Shown here piece after piece: positions 25,256 to 36,811 of a DNA stretch of 64,000 nucleotides. Origin of the DNA: Blasia pusilla (taxonomy: Eukaryota > Marchantiophyta > Marchantiopsida > Blasiales); NCBI GenBank assembly GCA_050084515.1, contig CM114274.1, forward strand, positions 36,766,001 to 36,830,000. Direction: 5' to 3'. How positions within the stretch are numbered: the stretch's first letter is position 1; each line of letters starts with the position of its first letter. The notes under the pieces are model-generated. The model was not told where the DNA came from. It saw only the letters and a list, made by a program, of their open reading frames with translations, and searched no databases. A program made the translations under genes and the position numbers.

Positions 25256-25336
25256 GGATAAGGAACGTACTTTGCGTTCGGAGCCGGAGAAGGAAGGGCC
25301 TTTCCCGGCTCCGAACGCAAAGTACGTCCCTTATCC
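25256..25336 (+). repeat. Inverted repeat 2 upstream of the 25.4-kb gene
   Basis: Left arm 25256-25287 and right arm 25305-25336, each 32 bases, pair at 31 of 32 positions around a 17-base purine-rich loop. The arms contain CGTTCGGAGCCGG and share GGAGCCG with inverted repeat 1. Both lie 47-173 bp before the first ATG of the following gene, probably in its promoter or 5' UTR. Confidence 0.9.
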
Positions 25337-25382
25337 AGGCGAGCGACCTTCGTGGAAGTTCGGAGGCATATGAGATGGAACA

Positions 25383-26306
25383 GTGGGCAGCAGCAGTCTC
25401 AGCATTCCAGTGCTTCAAAGGGGAGAGGCCATGGCTATGGCCGCAGGCGCCATCCCCACGGCGCTGCAGCTGCGGCGAGCGAGAGGAGTGGAAGCAGCGG
25501 CGGACTGCAGAAGCTCCTCGGATTCGAAGGAGCGTGTGCTTCTGAGTTGGAGCCGGAGGTCGAGAACGTGCGCCGATCCGTCGTTGAAATCGCATCAGAG
25601 GCAATGGATTCCAGCGATGCGGAAGAATGTGCGGGCGCATTTGACGGTGAAATGCGCCTTCGGAAATCTCTGCGCGCGCGACCGAGTGATCGAATTCGGG
25701 AAGTTCAAGGGGAGTATGATGGGGACCATGTCGTCCAAGTACTTGAAGTGGATGGCGAAGAATCTGAAGCAGGGCCCGATGTCGCATTGGGCAGAGTATG
25801 CGGAGGAGGTTTTGGAGGATCCCTACTACAAGGATAGGCTGGAGTGGGAGAAGGTGGAGAAATTGATGACATTGGCGCACGACATCGACACCATAACCGG
25901 GAACAGGGACGTGCTGGCGCCGGCCAAAGCATTCGGTTGGGATATGGAGGACGATTCGGGATGGAGAAAGGTGAATTTTTCGCTATTGGGAACGAGTCAG
26001 GGCGGCAGGATTCCCAGGAAGAAAGGCGCTGAGGTGCGCAGTGCCTCGCAGGTGCCGAAGGCGACGAGAAAGAGGCGGCAGCCTGTTACGATTAGGTCAG
26101 CAGCACCCGATTCGCTGCCACCTTCCTCTTCCGGCAGCTTGCGAGAGGAACTCGTGCGCAGGCGAGAGCTCAGACGTGACAGGCTCATGGCGAACAGGGG
26201 ATCACGAAGTGCCGCACTGGAGGAGGAGGCCGAAAGGATCATGCATCCATTCCCAGGGCGGGACAGTATTCTCAGTAAGTTCAGGAGCTACGACATTTCG
26301 GAATGA
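25383..26306 (+). CDS. Probable plastid protein with exonuclease-X-C-like (FGKxKG) module
   Basis: Intronless ORF of 307 aa (291 aa if translation starts at the second ATG, 25431, whose GCCATGG context is better). The N-terminus is rich in Ala, Arg and Ser and poor in acidic residues, like a chloroplast transit peptide. At residues 105-123 it carries FGKFKG...SSKYLKW, the signature I know from the small domain at the C-terminus of exonuclease X and from DUF3820-type proteins. A helical acidic segment follows (WAEYAEEVLEDPYYKDRLEW), then a basic, Ser/Pro/Arg-rich tail with RRRELRRDRL and an ALEEEAERI helix. The high GC content contrasts sharply with the A/T-rich upstream sequence. Function unknown; a nucleic-acid-associated role in the plastid is inference. 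The two long inverted repeats upstream may affect its expression. Confidence 0.7.
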   Translation: MGSSSLSIPVLQRGEAMAMAAGAIPTALQLRRARGVEAAADCRSSSDSKERVLLSWSRRSRTCADPSLKSHQRQWIPAMRKNVRAHLTVKCAFGNLCARDRVIEFGKFKGSMMGTMSSKYLKWMAKNLKQGPMSHWAEYAEEVLEDPYYKDRLEWEKVEKLMTLAHDIDTITGNRDVLAPAKAFGWDMEDDSGWRKVNFSLLGTSQGGRIPRKKGAEVRSASQVPKATRKRRQPVTIRSAAPDSLPPSSSGSLREELVRRRELRRDRLMANRGSRSAALEEEAERIMHPFPGRDSILSKFRSYDISE

Positions 26307-26338
26307 CGAATCTCCTGCATCCTCCTCGTGACGTTGTA

Positions 26339-26375
<37 letters not shown>

Positions 26376-27277
26376 GAGAGGAGATCGCACTTCTCCGCGC
26401 GATTTTCTCTTCAACTTCTTCTCCGACCCCGGGCTGTGCGCGCGCAGATTCGAGCCCCGCATTCGATCCGAAGGTGCAAGGGAAATGATGTACGAGATAG
26501 GTAGCTTCAGACACTAGACTCGCGAGCAATCTCTCCACTAGATAGGCTAGATGAGAGGCTTCCCGGATTGCCGAGCGGATATGGCTGTGCTGATCTAGGC
26601 GTGCAGAATGAGCAGAGACGGCGTGGTTATACTGTGCACATTCGTGCCATCTTTTGGTGGCGGACTAGCCCTATCATGCCGGAATGAATGAGCGAGTGAG
26701 TGAGTGAATGCGTTGATGGTTTCTCTCTCTCCTGGCGAGGCAGGGCTTGTGTAACATGTTGTTGGACTACTCGCTCACAGAGGAAGACAGCTCCGACACA
26801 AGAGCGCCAACCACTTCGAGAATCACGTGGAAAGATGAGATTTGGAGTGAGTTTGCGCAGGCCGTCTGATGTTGTAGTCGCATGTGACCGATTCCTCATT
26901 CTCCTTGTCGAGTTCTAACCTCAGAACATTCGGAAACCGTCGCAGCCCCGGCAGCCAATCCATCACTGACTGACCTGCCTCTTCCGTCTTTGAACGTGTT
27001 TGAAGGTGTCCACACTCTCCCGATACCTGCTTCTGTGTGCGCCATCGCTCAGTTCGAGGTTCCGGATTCGAGCTTGTTACAAGCGCTGGACTGAATCCAT
27101 GAGAACTGAATCCTCTCATTCTGATGGCCGAACAAACTGACGACTACCGCGTAAACCTTCTTCCGAGCCCAAGTACTCACGTTCTTATGATGAGGAAAGA
27201 AAACCAGTCAGCGGCCCTTTCCTTTGGGACGGCAAAAAGGCTCGGACAGGTTCTTTTAGCCCGTCGGTGTCATATAC
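26307..27277. other. 3' flank of the plastid-type gene, no further gene
   Basis: Moderately GC-rich, probably including the 3' UTR. It begins with a (GA)n run (26343-26373). Short open frames on both strands are overlapping shadows without domains. Confidence 0.5.
26343..26373. repeat. (GA)n microsatellite
   Basis: About 31 bp of GA dinucleotide, starting 37 bp after the stop codon of the preceding gene. Confidence 0.97.
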
Positions 27278-27320
27278 ACACCTACAAGTACAATACTCGA
27301 GGGATGGAAATCACCCCTCA
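27278..27320. repeat. Helitron flank, left copy of a 44-bp direct repeat
   Basis: ACACCTACAAGTACAATACT then CGAGGGATGGAAATCACCCC and TCA. It matches 36851-36894 with two substitutions and one indel. Removing the Helitron would leave two tandem copies of this unit. Confidence 0.85.
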
Positions 27321-27864
27321 TCTATACTATTATGGGAGAACGCGTCCTAAGAATTGCAACCAACCAGCCTTCGCCAAATGAGGGATCTACAGATTGGATT
27401 ATGATGGTTGTTTTCTCATAGCCGTTGGATGGTGCATTTTAGGGTTTAGGGTAATCCGCCGCTTCAGGCTTTTTATGCGAGTGGTCAAATTTTTGTCCTT
27501 GGACAGTTAAGATCTTCGGGAGAAGGGACATCCGTTGATTTTATGCGAGTTTTCAAATTTTCGTCCTTATGTCAGTTAAGATCTTCGGGAGAAGGGACGT
27601 CCGTTGATGTAAATGACCTCTCAGTTAGTTAAAAGTCAGTGAGAGGGATCAAGACGATGCGTTCAAGTTTCAAACCCCTGGGGGGCATTGTATTTATTGC
27701 TGCACATAGATTAAAAATCTCCATTGTGCTCTCGACAATCAGGTGACAATTTATTTGTTTTAGTTTCAAGGCGTGCATTCTGAGGTAAAATTGCTATTAC
27801 AAGTGATGCAATAGATTCCGAACTCTACCTCTAGCAATACACACGGTAACATTCTAATGTTTGT

Positions 27865-28770
27865 ATGCTCCCTACAAACCAGGTGGTGCTGTCTGATTTA
27901 GATTCATCAGCTTCAACTGTGAGCCCATCTACAGTTCCGACTTCGACTGCAGCTCTAGCGGCTCTCAGATCTGCGGCCATTTTGGATTTTGGATCGTTTA
28001 GATTCAGCAGCTTCAAGTGTGAGCCCATCTACAGCTCCGACTTCGTTTGCAACTCGAGCGGCTCCCGAGCACGGTTACACCTCGACTCAACTCCAACTTG
28101 TCTCCCGCTCCTCCTCCGGCTGCAGCTCTGGCGGCTCCCGAGCACGCATACTACTCGACTCAACTCCAGCTCTGTCTCCCGCTCCACCTCCGGCCGCAGA
28201 TCCAGCGACTCCCTAGCACGAGCTCTACTCGGCTCGGGTCCAGCGGCTCCTGAGCACAGCTCTCAGACCTGCGGCCATTTTGGACAGAGGTGTAAAACGA
28301 AATACATCCAACCAAACATGGCAACCAGAGTCACAGCGCGCAAGTCAACACAAGGGAAGGGGAAGAGTGTGTCTAAGGCAACTGCATCCAAAAAGCATTA
28401 TGGTGTAAAGTCACATGATGTTGAACCATTGGAAAGCTCCAAGTGGTCCCCCATATCTGGAGAAGAAGTCATGCGTTTGAGTAAGTGGAAAAAGTCATAC
28501 TTTCCAAGCAGTCCTTGGGGAGAGAGACTCACTCCCGAACATGCTCCAGGCTTCGAAGGTGGGGTGAAGGATTCCCTTCCTGCTGGATCACATCCTGCGT
28601 TGTCAGACAAGGGGTATCATCCCGAACCAATTGAAGGTTTGGGAAACGATGTTTTTATTGAAGTCCAGGGGACGCCCCCATATCGACTTAGAAGGATCAC
28701 TAACGAGAGGGTCAACACGAAGCGAGGGGATCTCAAGAAAACGGGCAGAGAACTCCGAACCTCAATGTAA
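27865..28770 (+). CDS. Unidentified ORF inside the Helitron (301 aa; likely start at codon 152)
   Basis: I do not recognise the product. The first 150 codons span low-complexity DNA repeats (blocks near 27906-27957 and 28005-28056 repeat AGCTTCAAGTGTGAGCCCAT-like sequence) and encode Ser/Thr/Ala/Pro-rich protein that may not be real. An in-frame ATG at 28318 in good context would give a 150-aa basic protein starting MATRVTARKSTQGKGK. It continues with E-P-L-E-S-S-K-W-S-P and a WKKSYFPSSPWGERLTPEH segment. It lies upstream of, and in the same orientation as, the Rep-helicase gene. It could be captured host sequence or an accessory Helitron protein. Codon use is ordinary and there is no internal stop. 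Confidence 0.4.
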   Translation: MLPTNQVVLSDLDSSASTVSPSTVPTSTAALAALRSAAILDFGSFRFSSFKCEPIYSSDFVCNSSGSRARLHLDSTPTCLPLLLRLQLWRLPSTHTTRLNSSSVSRSTSGRRSSDSLARALLGSGPAAPEHSSQTCGHFGQRCKTKYIQPNMATRVTARKSTQGKGKSVSKATASKKHYGVKSHDVEPLESSKWSPISGEEVMRLSKWKKSYFPSSPWGERLTPEHAPGFEGGVKDSLPAGSHPALSDKGYHPEPIEGLGNDVFIEVQGTPPYRLRRITNERVNTKRGDLKKTGRELRTSM

Positions 28771-29426
28771 AACATCAGCATTCGGAGTCTCATAGGACAT
28801 CCCCTATTCAGGTAGAAAGACCTACTACATGCGTCTCAGAACCACAGGAGATGAACAACTCACCTCAGAGAGCACCAACTGGAAAGAGTGTGGTAGTTAA
28901 TATACATATTTGGAGATGACCTTCGTAGCTAGGAGAGAAAGAGTTTGCAGATGAATCATCTCAGAGCAAATGACACATGTAATGCTATCTTTGAGAAGCA
29001 AGTGACTTATGGAAGTTGTGGTATCCCATGTATGAATTTTGTCACAAGACTCTCCCTCCCTAGCTATCAAGACTCAACTCGGGAAAACGCTGGATTATGA
29101 TGGGGCCGCCTTAGAACTTAGTGCAACCGCTTAACCCACCTTTATCGCATCGAATGAGCAAATTGCATCAGAAATGTAGAGAAACCGAAACCAGCACCAA
29201 GATCACTAAGATCACTAAGTCCACTAAGATAGTCTATGGGTGGGCGCAACTCGAACGCATCGTCTTGGAAGTGGACGTGAGAGGAAGTGGGAGAACTGTT
29301 CCATCGACTAGACTCCTTACTGTATCGAAACAAGCACGCGCCAAACGATGTACACAAGACCCTAATCAGCCAGCCAAACAACAGAATTCGGGAACCATCT
29401 GGCACTGCCAGATGAGAGCAAACACC

Positions 29427-29567
29427 GCCGAGCAAGTGTTTGCTGCAATGTAGCACAGCCAAGTGAGTGCAAAGCCGAGCAGAAGTTTGCTGCAATGTAG
29501 CACATCCAAGTGAGTGCAAAGCCGAGCAAGTGTTTGCTGCAATGTAGCACAACCAAGTGAGTGCAAA
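29427..29567 (+). repeat. Three tandem 47-bp repeats in the Helitron
   Basis: Units 29427-29473, 29474-29520 and 29521-29567 each read GCCGAGCA...TTTGCTGCAATGTAGCAC...CAAGTGAGTGCAAA with 1-4 differences. Downstream (29740-29875), shorter GCGGAGCCCGTGAGG repeats continue the low-complexity tract. Confidence 0.92.
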
Positions 29568-29950
29568 GCCCGTGAGGCTTAGAGCGAGGTTGAACCATCC
29601 ACGCAGAAGACCAAAGACGGGAGAATAAGCAGAAGACCAAAGACCGTGTGAGAGCGGAGTCCTCTAGGAGAAGTGCGCACAGCCAAGAGACGCACAGCCG
29701 TGTGAAGAAAGCTCTACTGCTGCACAGCCGTGTGAGACAGGAGTCCGTGAGGCAGAGTGCGGAGCCCGTGAGGCAACTATGCAAAAGAACAAGACGAAAC
29801 CTGGAGAGCGGAGCCCGTGAGGAAAAGTGTGAGAGCGGAGCCCGTGAGGAGAAGTGCGGAGCCCGTGAGGGGCGAGACGCGCTTAGCCACGGACGCATCG
29901 TCTTGGAAATGATCGTGAGAGGGAGTGTTGAATTGCGTCCCGTTAGAAGG

Positions 29951-30140
29951 TGGGAAGGGGGGAAGGGGGTGGGGGCGGCCGCGTCTCAGACGCTGGCCGT
30001 CCGATTTAGGATCGAACGATCCTAAATCGGGGGGAAGGGGGGAAGGGCGGCCGCGTCTCAGACGCGGTCCGTCGGATCCCAGATCTAACGGTCCACAAAA
30101 AGTGGACCGTTAGGTCTGGGCAACATCAGGAAGTTATAAA
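29951..30140 (+). promoter_or_regulatory. Hairpin-rich promoter region of the Helitron gene
   Basis: Two direct copies of a G-run block plus GGCGGCCGCGTCTCAGACGC each precede a hairpin. The first hairpin is exact: CCGATTTAGGATCG (30001-30014), AA, then its complement (30017-30030). The second pairs CCCAGATCTAACGGTCCAC (30078-30096) with 30102-30120 at 18 of 19 positions. A TATA box (TATAAA, 30135-30140) follows 15 bp later, then TTTGGGATAGG repeats. The arrangement suggests regulatory modules for the transcript containing the Rep exon at 30551. Function is inferred. Confidence 0.55.
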
Positions 30141-30550
30141 GGCGGCGCCAACTGCGGGTAGGGTGGTTTGGGATAGGTTTGGGATAGGTTCGGTAGGGTT
30201 TTTTTCCGATTTTCTTTTCCGGATTTCCTTTTTCCTTTTTCCAAAATTTCTTATTTTTCCAAAATTTCCTTTTTCATATTTTTCCAAATTTTCTTAAACA
30301 TCCCAACTAGAATAACTTTTATATTTTTTTCTTCTTAAAAAAAACATTAATTTCTCTTTCTCTTTCTCTTGAAATTTTTCTTTTAAAATCTTCCTCTAAA
30401 ATTGGTTTATGTCTAGCTCGAAACTTTTTCATTCTCTTTCTCTTTTTTTCTCATTTTTCCAATTTAATTTTCATAATTGTCTTTCTCGACTATTTTACAG
30501 GAATTTCTTTTTCAATTTTTATTAAGTAGTTCTATGGTGTGTAATGTAGA

Positions 30551-33500
30551 TGGCGAGTGGAGGTGGATTATTATTGAACGTGGAGAGACGGCCGCTAGGT
30601 GTTATCACAAATATACCGATTCTACAACAAAATTCAGGGAGACAAATTGAAGAATTGAAGAACACCTCTCCGATGTAAGCACCTTCCTTTGGGAGAACAA
30701 TGGAAGCAACCTATTTCCATTTCCACGATATGCCTTACATCCCATGTTTTGTATGTATATACTAAAATGATACAATCTTGGAATTTTTGCATAGACTTCC
30801 TATTCCATCAAATCCGACACATTTGCGTGACTTCCGAAAATTGATGCGTGTGAACGCACAAAAAAAAAGGCGTGCACGTCGCAAGGAAATATTAGCTCAA
30901 AAAGCACCTGTTGAAGATGAATTCCTTCTCGAAACATCTCCTACGTAAGTTTGCAAAATTCACAATCACCTCACATGTCCACATTTCCATCCTTCATAAT
31001 CTTCACTTTTAATTTAAGTTAGTGCATTGCTCTTAACATTTATGTATTGTTTCAGACTTCCCATTCCATTGAATCCTATGGATATAAGTGATTTTCGGAA
31101 GGTTCTACGCGGCGAGGCCCAATCACGAAAACGTGCTATTCGTGTTGATAAAATGGAAGCCTTGAAAGAAAAAAAAGAGGTGTTATTATCGAGAGTATAG
31201 AAAAAGAAGGAAAGCGCTTCATGGTCAAGTTGAGATTGTGATGGTAGTTCAAAGTATTCTAACTACTCCAAATGAAGAGCTTATGGCCATTGGTAGTCAA
31301 TCCATGAGGTACATATCTAAATTTTTACATCTCGCTGAAAATCTTTGATTGTTCATTTTTAATTTGTATGTATTATGTAATATATTGATGTTTTCTCAGG
31401 CCTTTTAATGAGGATGGAGGAATGGTAGCAGAAAATCAAGAATTTCATCTTCCATCTACATATCTTGCATCCCCAAGACGGGAGTTACGTGATAGTGCAC
31501 TCCATGAAGTTGTCGATAATATATCTACGACAAGGCCAACTACTTATGTGATACGAGAAGTTGAGTTACCTATCACTCTTCCGATTCTGTTTCAACATGA
31601 AGTTGGTGAGAATTCTTCGACTCTTCCCCGTTCTGAGGATGAAGCAAGGTCAAGAGTAGATCCTTGGTCTTCTACCATTAATGGAGTCGTGTTATCTCCA
31701 TAAAGTGCCACTGTACAAAATGCTTCTAGGGTTCCTCCGTTGTCTGTTGTTGATAGGATTGTAAGATTAAATACATTATTGAATCTTGCAAGAAGACCAA
31801 ATTTCCAAGAAAATGATATTAGGAAGTTGAGATTACATAGGAGTTTGAATCGTGTCAACGGTCGTCATACGTTGGGTTATATGACAAAGATATGCCCATC
31901 ATGTCATGCTTTACATTGGAAATGTGAAAGGGTGAAAGGCTTAAAGATTAGTGACTCACCATATGGCATGTGTTGTGGCCATGGGAGAATACATTTACCC
32001 CTCTTGAAATCGTCTCCTCCATTCCTGAAATCCTTGATTTCAGGTGTTGGTCCTAGAAGTCTTCATTTTCTTACACATGCTAGAGCTTACAATTTGCGCT
32101 TCAACTTGCCTCTATTGGAGTGCATGTAAATGAACAAATAGGTGGCACCGGACACTTTAGGATCCAAGGCGGAATTTATCATTCTATTGGATCCTTACAT
32201 CCTGATATGGGGGGTCATCCCCAATTTGCTCAACTTTACATCCATGATACCGCAAATGAATTGGAGAATCGTGAAAGAGTTATGTCTAGATCTTCTGATC
32301 TTAATTCAGATATTTTGAGAGGGCTACAAGACATGTTACATGCATGCAACCCATATGTGAAGATCATCCTCAAGGCAAGTAAGAGAGGTCTCGATGCTAA
32401 GCGTTATAATTTACCAATTGCTTATGAGGTTGCGGCTATATTGCCGGGTGATGGTAGTGAACATGTTGACCATCGTGATATAATTGTACGACTACATGGA
32501 GGAGGAGTGAAGCGTATATCAGACCTCAATGAAGCATATATTCCACTACATTTTGTTCTCCTATTTATCTATGGTGAAGCAGGTTGGCATCCTGGAATAC
32601 CCTTCGGGAGGATTGAAGGTCATAGAGAATCTGAACAATTGGGCCGGATTATTCATGAGGAGGGACACGTGGATCCTTTAGAAGATTGGATGGATGAGGA
32701 AAGACTTGATGGTGATATTTCTGTGGAAAGAAAAACAAAGAGTGTTACGACCTTACAATTTGCATGTTTTCGACTTCAAACGCGGATTGGAGGCGAAGAT
32801 GACAATCGGTTATTGCGGTTTGGTCGACTTACTCAAGAATGTATGGTTGACCTCTATGCAACTGTAGAGATGCAACGATTATCATGGGTTCGCTTGAATC
32901 AAAATGAGTTAAGGGCTGAATTATATCAAGGTGTAAAGGATGCTATGCATCGACATGATGTGGATAGTCGCAAGGTTGGGAGGCGCATTATATTACCTTC
33001 TTCTTTTACTGGAGGACCGCGTCACATGCATCAATTGTATCAAGATGCAATGGCAATTGTAAGACATTTGGGAAAGCCGGACTACTTTATGACTATGACA
33101 TGCAATCCAAAGTGGGAGGAGATTACATCAGCCTTATTACCTGGTCAATCGGTTGCGGACCGACCACATTTGGTCGTACGGGTTTTTTAGAAGAAAAAGA
33201 AAGAGTTATTAAGGCTTATCATCAAGAAGCAAATATTGGGACGAGTTGCAGGATGTATCCATGTGGTGGAATTCCAAAAAAGAGGTTTGCCGCATGTGCA
33301 CGTTCTTATTATATTAGGACGGGAGGATAAACCACGTACCACTCATGATTATGATCGTATTATTTCAGCAGAGATCCTTGACCAATCTACCCATCCAAGG
33401 TTGTATTCTACTGTTGCTAATTGCATGGTTCATGGGCCATGTGGACCATTAAATCCAAATGCACCATGTATGGATAAGGAAACCAAAAAATGCACCAAAG

Positions 33501-36500
33501 GCTATCCTAAGGCTTTTGCGGCCAACACTACAGAGACGGAAGATGGCTATCCAATCTATCGTAGGTAAGGATCCTTTAATTTTGTCTTATCTGTATTATT
33601 GTAAGACATATGATGTAGTGTTGGAAAGCATATTTATGATTTGTTATTGTATTTTTTTAGATTGGAGAATGGGAGGGCGATAATTAAGAGCCAACATTCA
33701 TTGGATAATCGTTGGGTTGTGCCCTACAATCCTATATTATGCACCCTCTTCGATTGTCACATTAATCTTGAAATCACAAGTAGTGTTTCTACCGTCAAGT
33801 ACTTATACAAATATGTCTATAAGGGGTCTGATGCGGTGTCATTTAAGTTGTCAAAGGACACGGATACATCCAATGCAATTGACGTTATTGACAAGACAAC
33901 ATCATATCTTGATGCGAGGTATGATTCCGCTACTTCATTGATGTGATGCATTCCATTCTATTTCTTATCCATCATGTTCATTCTCCTAATTTGAATACTT
34001 GGAATTCTTATTTTTCCAGATATATATCTTCTTCAGAAGCATGTTGGCGTCTCTTCAAGTTTTCTCTACATCTTTGAACTTCCAAGTATTGTGAGATTAG
34101 CAGTTCATCTTCCGGAGCAACAAATAGTCTACTTCAATGATGTTGACGCTCCTCAAAATATTTTGCAAATAAATAGAGAGACAACTTTGACCCAATGGTT
34201 TGCTACCAATCTATCTGACTCCACTTCTCGTGAGTATCTATATATAGATTTCCCTTCATATTATCGTTGGAGTAACAAGAGATGGATTAAGTAGGGTGAA
34301 AAAAATTTAATGATTGTGGCCATCCCATTGGCCGCTTATACCTTACTCATCCAGGTAAAAACTTAAATTCTTTATATACATTTACTCCTTTTTATATACC
34401 AACCCCACCCATTTTCTTTTATATATAGATAGATGAACTCACTTTTTTACTTTGTCATAGGTGAAGGAGAACGACATTGGTTGAGATTACTCCTCCATCA
34501 TGTTCGAGGAGCAACTACATACGAATGCTTAAGAACGGTTCATGGGATATTATGTCCAACATTCAAGGAGGCTGCTATCCAATTAGGACTTCTTGAGGAT
34601 GATAGGGAGGTGTTTACTTGCTTTGAAGAAGCTTCCATAATCCGTACGGGTTCTTCATTACGCCGACTCTTTGCAAGTATTCTAGCTTATAACACACCGC
34701 TCAACTTTGCAATATTATGGAGTCAGTTTTTGGTTCCATTGGTGAAGATCTCTTATATGAACGACGTCAAGTAAGAATCAATACTACAACTCCTTCAAAA
34801 CAATTTCATTCCTAATAGTAGTAACGTTTTCCATCTCACTTACATTTGATCCTAGATACTAACCATAATTTTAACCTTTTTTGAACTCATCCATTCTGAA
34901 AAAAACAGAATTCATAACCTTGTTGTTGATGATGCTATTATTAATACCGCATTATTGGAAGTCCATTATTATTTACAAGATCAAGGAAAGAGACTATCTG
35001 ACTTCCCAAACATGCCCCAAGCTAATTTCGAAAGCCTTCATTCATACTCATATTTGGAGGAACAAGACCTATCATATGACACGGAAAAATTATTTGAGCA
35101 AGTGCAATTGGGAGAAGCGTGCCTAAACGAAGGACAACGCATGATATGGGACGCTATACATGATGAGCTTGATCAAATATGCGCGAATGCTCCACCATCT
35201 CCAAAAGTTTTTTTCATCGATGGTCCAGGTGGAACTGGAAAAACATTTTTATATAATCTTCTTCTTGCAAGTGTAAGGAGCGTTAGAGGTATAGCATTGG
35301 CCGTTGCATCATCTGGTATAGCTGCGCTATTGTTAGACGGAGGACGTACTGTTCATTCACGCTTCAAGATCCCCATTAATCTTCATGAAAGCTCTACTTG
35401 CAAGTAAGTACCACAAGTTGTCTTAATTAGCAAGATTTTGTTAATTGCTCAAATTATTTCAGCTTCTAATTTTCTTCCCTTTTTGCTGGTAGTTTATCGG
35501 TCAATAGTGATGGAGCGCGCTTAATCCGTGAGGCGATGCTCATTATATGGGATGAGGAACCTATGGCTCATCGTCATGCCTTTGAGGCCGTGAATCGAAC
35601 CTTACAAGATATCATGGGAGTTGTTTCGGATGATTTGCGGCAATTACCGTTTGGTGGAAAACTTATGGTATTTGGTGGTGATTTTCGTCAAGTGTTGCCT
35701 GTTGTTCGTCATGGGGATCGACCGCAAATCATCCAAGCCACCATAAAGAGATCATCTCTTTGGTCTAATGTAAGGGTTATGAAGTTGAAAACAAACATGA
35801 GAATTCAAAGGTTGGATGGTCATTTGCGTGATGAACAACAAGGTTTTGCTGATTGGTTACTGGAAGTGGGAGAGGGTCGTGTACTTTTACACCCTCATTT
35901 GGGAGAAGACTTTATACGATTACCATCTGATATTGTTACTAATAGTAACAAAATATGTGATCTTATTGATTTCATCTATGGAGATTTTCTTAGCCGATTC
36001 CATGACATTGAATTCTTAAGAGATACAACTATTTTGGCTCTGAGAAATAAAGATGTTGACGGCATAAATGCAGACGTTATGTCTCGGTTCCCCGGAGAGG
36101 TAATCCTTCAGACTTATCTCATTTTTACCTCTATCAATATGTTTTTTGGAAGTTTGGATACTAATATTTCCATTTCTCACTAATACATTACATATTGTGT
36201 ACAGGAGCAAATTTACCTTAGCGTCGACTCTATTCCGAATGAGAGAATGAGTCATATCTATCCAACTAAATTCTTGAACACATGCTTGCCTTCTGGACTT
36301 CCTCCACATCGTTTGTGTTTGAAGATTGGTGCACCAATCATGCTCTTACGAAACATGAATGGGTCACATGGACAAGCAAACGGAACAAGATTGGTGATTC
36401 GTGGATTTATGAGACATTGCATCGATGCTGAAATTATCACTGGGAAAAATATTGGAGATCGCATTTTTATTCCACGTATTCCATTGATTGCATCAGATTC

Positions 36501-36762
36501 TGGTTTGCCATTTGATTTGCGTAGGTTTCAATTCCCTGTTAGGCCGGCTTTTGTTATGACTATTAATAAGTCGCAAGGTCAAACTTTGCAAAAGGTTGGC
36601 ATTTACTTGCCTACTCCTGTATTTTCTCATGGTCGATTGTATGTAGCATTATCTAGAGTAGGAAAGAGAAGTTCCATCCACATTACCATTGGAAGAGATG
36701 AACATTCAAATAAGAAAAATGACTACACACGAAATGTAGTATATAAAGAAATATTGAGATGA
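30551..36762 (+). pseudogene. Helitron Rep/helicase (PIF1-like), multi-exon, disrupted
   Basis: Encodes the rolling-circle replication initiator fused to a PIF1-family 5'-3' helicase. Probable exons: 30551-30677, 30795-30942, 31056 onward, with later junctions near 33565/33660, 33918/34020, 34355/34460, 34770/34910, 35403/35493 and 36099/36206. Rep signatures: FMTMTCNPKWEE (33090), the two-His motif LPHVHVLIIL (about 33285-33315) and the tyrosine motif KYLYKYVYKG (33797-33826). Helicase signatures: Walker A GPGGTGKT (35222-35245); a Walker B reading IIWDEEPM (35542-35565), where relatives usually have DEAPM; GGDFRQVLPVV; and MTINKSQGQTL...VALSRV (36555-36660) before the stop at 36760. Damage: frameshift in an A-run near 31170, TAA at 31701, frameshift near 32096, TAG at 33187, frameshift near 34074, TAG at 34292 and another shift after it. 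From 34910 to the end the frame is intact across introns. Confidence 0.85.
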
Positions 36763-36811
36763 AATAAATTTGATAAAATGTATCTTCAGTCTATACTACC
36801 TTATTTCATCT

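Noticed and set aside
25212-25880. 222-aa minus-strand ORF
   Set aside because: Antisense shadow of the plastid-type gene and of the inverted repeats. The + frame has the FGKxKG module and transit-peptide-like start.
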